Source: Aureivirga sp. CE67
GTDB lineage: Bacteria > Bacteroidota > Bacteroidia > Flavobacteriales > Flavobacteriaceae
DNA length: 64,000 bases
Reading direction: 5' to 3'
NCBI RefSeq assembly: GCF_015767245.1
Contig: NZ_JADOTV010000001.1
Location: forward strand, 492,798 to 556,797
Shown: positions 63,121-64,000 of the stretch, one piece after another
Layout: each line of letters begins with the position of its first letter
Position numbering within the stretch: position 1 is the first letter of the stretch
Program-made: the position numbers and the translations under genes
The notes under the pieces: model-generated
The model's input: the letters and a program-made list of their open reading frames with translations, nothing else
Database searches by the model: none
What the model was told of the DNA's origin: nothing

Positions 63121-64000
63121 ATGAAACAAAAATTACTTTTTTTATGCTTCTTATTTTCATTTTTAAATCAATATGCTCAAGAATGGCAATGGCTTAAAAG
63201 AGGAGGTGGACAACTAGAACCAGATAATAATATTGGGTATTACAGTAAGGAAGGTGTTCTTTATATGGATACAGATAAAAATGGAAATTTATATATACTT
63301 TCTCCTCTAACTCAATTTAATATTGATTTGGATGGTATTGCCTTAGAGTCAGAAAACAATATTGCAAATGGTAAATCTGCTCTAGATTTTGTTATAGCAA
63401 GCTACGATTGTGATGGAAATTATAGATGGAGTAATGTTATTGGAGGTCCTAGTGGTGAGTATGACTTTTCGATGCAAATTGATAATGAAGGAAATTCTTA
63501 TTTGACAGGTATTATTTCTTCTAGCCCATTTAAACTTACAGATGAAGTTTATGGAAATACTGGAGCAAATGAAAGATTTATGATTAAATATGATTCTGAG
63601 GGAGAAGTCTTATGGTATAAATCAATTCAAGAAAATGAGGATGAATATATAAATTATGCTTCTCATATCATTCCTAAACAAATTATTATAGATAAAGAAA
63701 ATGAAAAACTTTTTGTTGTACAAAAAATCCTAAAAGGAACTTATGGAAACGGGCAATTAACTGTAGAAGAAGCTGAAGACGGAAAACCTAGATTTTATCT
63801 TTTTGAATATAATCTTGATGGTGAATTTCAAAATGCCGTAAAACTAGATTTACGAATGTGGGGATATGCTGAGGGATACAGAATTTCTAAATTTGCTAGA
63901 GACCCAAATACGGGAAACATTTATTTAGCAGGGTTTGCAGCTGGGTATTATTACGATTTTTCTGACATTACAGAATCAGAAGTAGTCTTTGGAGAAGATT
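63121..64000 (+). CDS. Secreted protein with beta-propeller-like repeats (partial, 3' end beyond window)
   Basis: Open frame of 293 codons from ATG 63121 to the window edge. A signal peptide (MKQKLLFLCFLFSFLNQYAQ) is followed by EWQWLKRGGG and repeated strand-turn units such as YMDTDKNGNLYI, QIDNEGNSYLTG and ARDPNTGNIYLAGFAAG. This pattern resembles SBBP/NHL-type beta-propeller repeats. In flavobacteria such proteins usually end in a T9SS sorting domain, which would lie outside the window. It is divergent from the metal operon and not obviously related to it. Function unknown. Confidence 0.8.
   Translation, partial: MKQKLLFLCFLFSFLNQYAQEWQWLKRGGGQLEPDNNIGYYSKEGVLYMDTDKNGNLYILSPLTQFNIDLDGIALESENNIANGKSALDFVIASYDCDGNYRWSNVIGGPSGEYDFSMQIDNEGNSYLTGIISSSPFKLTDEVYGNTGANERFMIKYDSEGEVLWYKSIQENEDEYINYASHIIPKQIIIDKENEKLFVVQKILKGTYGNGQLTVEEAEDGKPRFYLFEYNLDGEFQNAVKLDLRMWGYAEGYRISKFARDPNTGNIYLAGFAAGYYYDFSDITESEVVFGED

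Overview
The window is AT-rich chromosomal DNA from a member of the Bacteroidota, almost certainly the Flavobacteriaceae. The evidence is a SusC/SusD pair, a PorP/SprF protein with type A and type B secretion-system (T9SS) sorting domains, promoters of the TAnnTTTG type instead of sigma-70 boxes, weak Shine-Dalgarno sequences, and the block miaB, sigma-54 regulator, lptE, TPR protein, secG, groES, groEL. I see no rRNA, tRNA, CRISPR array, insertion sequence or prophage gene.

Layout. Positions 1-15678 hold three tandem minus-strand alpha-2-macroglobulin (A2M) genes, the first cut by the window edge, with one unrelated plus-strand gene between copies 1 and 2. Next (15876-20812) is a three-gene surface cassette: a T9SS type B cargo protein, PorP/SprF and an OmpA/PD40 protein. 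A cell-wall and RNA section follows (Mpl ligase, RlpA, RlmB; 21234-24203). Then comes a four-gene SusCD-type uptake operon without any enzyme (24306-30641). 31018-37702 holds rarA, an outer-membrane protein with a lipoprotein, a YjjG-type phosphatase, a FemAB-like acyltransferase and a polysaccharide deacetylase. 38064-44500 is the groESL/secG/lptE/miaB housekeeping block, followed by topA. 48257-51715 is a secreted PNGase F-like protein carrying a large LamG insertion. 51899-62745 is a copper/silver resistance operon (HYC_CC_PP protein, CusA, TolC-like channel, P1B ATPase, CusB, small metal-binding lipoprotein). The window ends inside a secreted protein gene.

Functional links. The metal operon combines an inner-membrane Cu(I)-type ATPase, a tripartite RND pump and several periplasmic or lipid-anchored metal binders. 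It carries nine heavy-metal-binding domains in total, seven of them in the ATPase. The SprF, OmpA and sorting-domain proteins point to T9SS export, although no core T9SS gene lies here.

The most interesting signals are: A2M paralogues that are conserved around the thioester and at the C-terminus but unrelated at the bait-region position; the PNGase F fold with all three catalytic acids kept although the N-terminal domain is split by about 500 residues; the seven-domain metal-binding array; a 20-bp palindrome in the spacer of the metal-operon promoter; and two families of dispersed palindromic repeats, one forming polar composite elements with variable nested stems.
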